Assembly: GCA_031259035.1 (NCBI GenBank)
Contig: JAIRLZ010000187.1
Coordinates: 1-16,061 of the forward strand
Direction: 5' to 3'
Origin: Treponema sp.
GTDB lineage: Bacteria > Spirochaetota > Spirochaetia > Treponematales > Breznakiellaceae
Length of the DNA stretch: 16,061 bases
The translations under genes and the position numbers were made by a program. Shown in pieces: positions 13,965 through 16,061 of the stretch (position 1 is its first letter; each line of letters begins with the position of its first letter). Below the pieces are notes generated by a model. That model saw only the letters and a program-made list of their open reading frames with translations. It had not been told where the DNA came from and ran no database searches.

Positions 13965-14013
13965 CGATGCTGTTTCAAAACGCGCCTTATGGCATCAGTT
14001 TGAAACAGCATCG
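13965..14013. repeat. Palindromic repeat copy D between the two lipoprotein genes
   Basis: Perfect 15-bp arms, CGATGCTGTTTCAAA (13965-13979) and TTTGAAACAGCATCG (13999-14013), enclose a 19-base core containing CGCGCCTTATGGCATC. The core matches that of copy B closely while the arms have drifted together (TTTC/GAAA instead of TTCC/GGAA), which indicates compensatory change. It fills nearly the whole gap between the paralogous genes, starting 2 bp from the upstream gene's stop. Confidence 0.9.
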
Positions 14014-14015
14014 TT

Positions 14016-14921
14016 TTATAAACAAAGCATAAAAGTATTAAACAGCAATGCGACTTCTTCCCCAGTCATCGCTCCGGAACGCATGTTCACCACCTGTCCG
14101 CTCTGTTCCAGAGGGTTTGCGAGAAGCGGCTTCGCCAACGCCGGCGTTCCGCTCTCCGAATCGGAATTTTGCCCGATAAAAAGCCGCGCCAAAGAAAACA
14201 GCGTCGCAACGCCTTTCGCCTGCTCTTCCGAGGAAATTTCAAGCCGGACGCTTAGTTCATACTGTGCGCCGCTTTTATTGACGGCAAAGAATGCGCTTTG
14301 TAGGTGCAGTTCAATGGGAATTTCAAGCGCATACAGGAGGTTGTTCAGGGAAGCGCCTCCGTCCGTTATCCAGCCGGCAAGCGCCGCGCCCTGCCGAAAA
14401 GCGTCAAACTCTTCCTGCGGCGCTACCGCCCGCATTGTACGGGCGAAGGGTTCGGCATCGGAAATCAACGCCCACGAATCATTGAGGGCAAGGGACACCG
14501 CGCCGTCATCCGATCTCCAGTAGGGGGCGTTGTTCCATGCGCGAACCTTTTTCCAGTCGGCGCTCGCGGTAAGGGAGAGCGCGGCAAGCGCGTTAGGATA
14601 ATCCCCGCGGCACACGGCGAGAAACCGCCGCCCGGAAGCTTTCGGATAAAAGGCCGCGGCAATACGGGTGGTTTTGTCCAGCAACATCTCGGTTTGCCCT
14701 CCGGTTATATCGCTTGTTTTAAGCAGATCCAACAGGGGACGCGCTTCTTGCGTATCAAAAGCCATGTACACGGTTGCGCCCGGATCAAGCGCGTCAAACT
14801 CGCCGCCTGCGTCCAGCGACCGCAATGGATCCACAAAGTCGCGTTCCTTCACGCTCCCCGATGATGTGGCGCACGCTGAAAGCGCCATGCTAATAAAAAA
14901 AATGGACAATCCTTTTCTCAT
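14016..14921 (-). CDS. Putative lipoprotein, first of two tandem paralogues downstream of ileS
   Basis: The 301-residue protein starts MRKGLSIFFISMALSAC, a compact lipoprotein signal with a good LSAC lipobox (Cys17). The mature region matches the following gene block by block: AGGEFDALDPGATVYMAFD, MLLDKTTRIAAAFYP, GDYPNALAALSL, DWKK, ALISDAEPF, ALAGWITDGGASLN, a TLFSLARLF segment and a final EVALLFNTF. Such spaced conservation points to a shared fold with possible amphipathic helices, perhaps a membrane-associated envelope protein. In Treponema pallidum, as I recall, ileS is followed by the outer-membrane lipoprotein gene TP0453; these could be its relatives. A purine-rich GGAAG lies about 16 bp before the ATG, a rather long spacing. 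Confidence 0.87.
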   Translation of the reverse strand: MRKGLSIFFISMALSACATSSGSVKERDFVDPLRSLDAGGEFDALDPGATVYMAFDTQEARPLLDLLKTSDITGGQTEMLLDKTTRIAAAFYPKASGRRFLAVCRGDYPNALAALSLTASADWKKVRAWNNAPYWRSDDGAVSLALNDSWALISDAEPFARTMRAVAPQEEFDAFRQGAALAGWITDGGASLNNLLYALEIPIELHLQSAFFAVNKSGAQYELSVRLEISSEEQAKGVATLFSLARLFIGQNSDSESGTPALAKPLLANPLEQSGQVVNMRSGAMTGEEVALLFNTFMLCL

Positions 14922-14970
14922 TTTTCGTTTTTCGTTTCTTCCTTCAAATGTAAAGCCGCATTCCTCTTTA

Positions 14971-16061
14971 CTACGCCTTTTCTATGAACACCAGCCATTT
15001 CTCATCGCCCGCGTCAATTTCTTTCATGCCGTCAACCCGCGCCCATTCAGCGGCGACCGCCAGAATCTCGCTCTGGGCGAACTCCGCAAAATGAAGCCAC
15101 GCCTTGTCCAGCCTGCCGGACCCAAAAACTTTCAGGCGAATTCTGTCCGTCACCTCAAGCCCCATTTCCTTCCGCTCGTTCTGAATTCCCCGTATAAGGT
15201 CGCGCGCATCGCCCTCTTGAGAAAGCTCCTCAGATATTTCGGCGTCAAGCCCCACAGTCAAGGTTCCTTCGTTCAACACTTTGAGATGCGCTTTCTCAAC
15301 GCGCCGGATATCGAGTTTTTCCGTGGTAATGTCGATTTGCCTGCCGTCGATGTCTATGCCCAACACCGCCCCGTCAAGCAGACCCCGCACTTCATTCTGA
15401 CTCAGGGCGGCGATGCGTTCTGCCGCGGCTTTCATATCCTTGCCGAGTTCCTTGCCCAGTACGCGGAAGTTCGCTTTAACCTCGTAGGCGACCACATCCG
15501 CCTCGTTGTCGCGGAAGATCACCTGTTTCACGTTGAGTTCCTCGCGGACAATTTCCTCCATTTCAAGAAGCGCCTTCTTCTCGTCCGCGTCGCCGGCGAC
15601 AAGCGTAACGCTTTTAAGCGGCTGCCTCACCTTGATGTTATGCGCCGAGCGGAGCGCCCTTCCCATAGACACCGCGCGTTGTACAGCCGCCATCTTGTAT
15701 TCAAGCGCCGCGTCCTTCCTGTTCCGGCGCGGTTTGGGAAAATCCGTGAGATGCACCGATTCCGGGTCGCTTTCAGCGCGGAGATTCCGCCAGATCGCAT
15801 CGGTGATAAAGGGCATAAACGGCGCGGACACCGTAATGAGGGTTTTCAATACATCGTACAGTACGCCGTAGGCGTCCAATTTATCCACATCGTTCTCGCT
15901 TTTCCAAAATCTGCGCCGCGACCGTCTGATGTACCAGTTGTTAAGCAGATCGATGAACTCCACAATCGGATCAATAGCGCGGGAAAGATCGTACGCCTCA
16001 AACGCGCTCTCCACTTTTTCAACCAGACTTTCCGCGGTTGAAAGTATCCATTTGTCAAGCG
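14971..16061 (-). CDS. ileS: Isoleucyl-tRNA synthetase, C-terminal part (5' end beyond the window)
   Basis: The frame is open to the right edge; residues before the internal GTG at 16014 (LDKWILSTAESLVEKV) match IleRS, so the gene is truncated by the window. The enzyme charges tRNA-Ile in the cytoplasm. The visible 363 residues hold the anticodon-binding domain, marked by AYDLSRAIDPIVEFID and NWYIRRSRRRFW and later VSAPFMPFITDAIWRNL. After it comes a long C-terminal extension with HNIKVRQPLKSV and then a DUF5915-like segment (VGLDAEISEELSQEGDARDL, QNERKEMGLEVTDRIRL). No C-terminal zinc CxxC motif is present; together this indicates the long eukaryote-like type 2 IleRS rather than the E. coli type 1. 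HIGH and KMSKS lie outside. Confidence 0.95.
   Translation of the reverse strand, partial: LDKWILSTAESLVEKVESAFEAYDLSRAIDPIVEFIDLLNNWYIRRSRRRFWKSENDVDKLDAYGVLYDVLKTLITVSAPFMPFITDAIWRNLRAESDPESVHLTDFPKPRRNRKDAALEYKMAAVQRAVSMGRALRSAHNIKVRQPLKSVTLVAGDADEKKALLEMEEIVREELNVKQVIFRDNEADVVAYEVKANFRVLGKELGKDMKAAAERIAALSQNEVRGLLDGAVLGIDIDGRQIDITTEKLDIRRVEKAHLKVLNEGTLTVGLDAEISEELSQEGDARDLIRGIQNERKEMGLEVTDRIRLKVFGSGRLDKAWLHFAEFAQSEILAVAAEWARVDGMKEIDAGDEKWLVFIEKA

Noticed and set aside
14668..16041. Plus-strand ORF of 457 codons opposite ileS and the first lipoprotein gene
   Set aside because: It runs across two convincing minus-strand genes and the gap between them, and its composition is that of a reverse-complement shadow.

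Overview
The window looks like chromosomal DNA from a spirochaete, most likely a moderately high-GC treponeme. Supporting signs are tight operons, lipoproteins with relaxed signal peptides, a membrane fusion protein without a coiled-coil hairpin (as known for Borrelia BesA), a type-2-like isoleucyl-tRNA synthetase, and an Rnf-related operon. The genus is an inference; no rRNA or marker gene was available to settle it. No tRNA, rRNA, CRISPR array, IS element or phage gene was recognised.

Left part, plus strand (1-8219). A partial polytopic membrane protein is followed by five genes in the order of an Rnf/Nqr-type operon: rnfC-like, rnfD-like, a short protein in the rnfG slot, rnfE-like and rnfA-like. 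All six genes overlap at their start/stop codons, so they form one translationally coupled unit. The folds are recognisable, but much of the cofactor machinery of canonical Rnf is missing. RnfC lacks the Gly-rich nucleotide/FMN loop and the ECEP motif but keeps two 4Fe-4S motifs. RnfD and the rnfG-slot protein lack the SGAT flavinylation motif. RnfA has lost both iron-sulfur cysteines while RnfE keeps its pair. No rnfB follows. This is the strongest candidate for an undescribed system. Next come a GH57-family protein whose two catalytic carboxylates appear replaced, and, 12 bp later, a GT4 glycosyltransferase.

Middle part, minus strand (8239-11938). A TolC-family outer-membrane factor gene is followed 3 bp later by a membrane fusion protein gene. 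No pump gene follows, because the pair converges on the glycosyltransferase. Upstream lies a thioredoxin reductase gene whose start overlaps the stop of a short ORF with a strong ribosome-binding site. The reductase carries an in-frame 12-bp tandem repeat.

Right part, minus strand (12092-16061). The 3' part of ileS enters from the right edge. It is followed by two tandem paralogous lipoprotein genes, an FmdB-type zinc-ribbon gene and a gene for a membrane-anchored double zinc-ribbon protein, probably one transcription unit. A family of palindromic repeats (arms like TGTTCCAAAAC / GTTTTGGAACA) occurs four times: twice in tandem before tolC, once upstream of the trxB short ORF, and once between the two lipoprotein genes.
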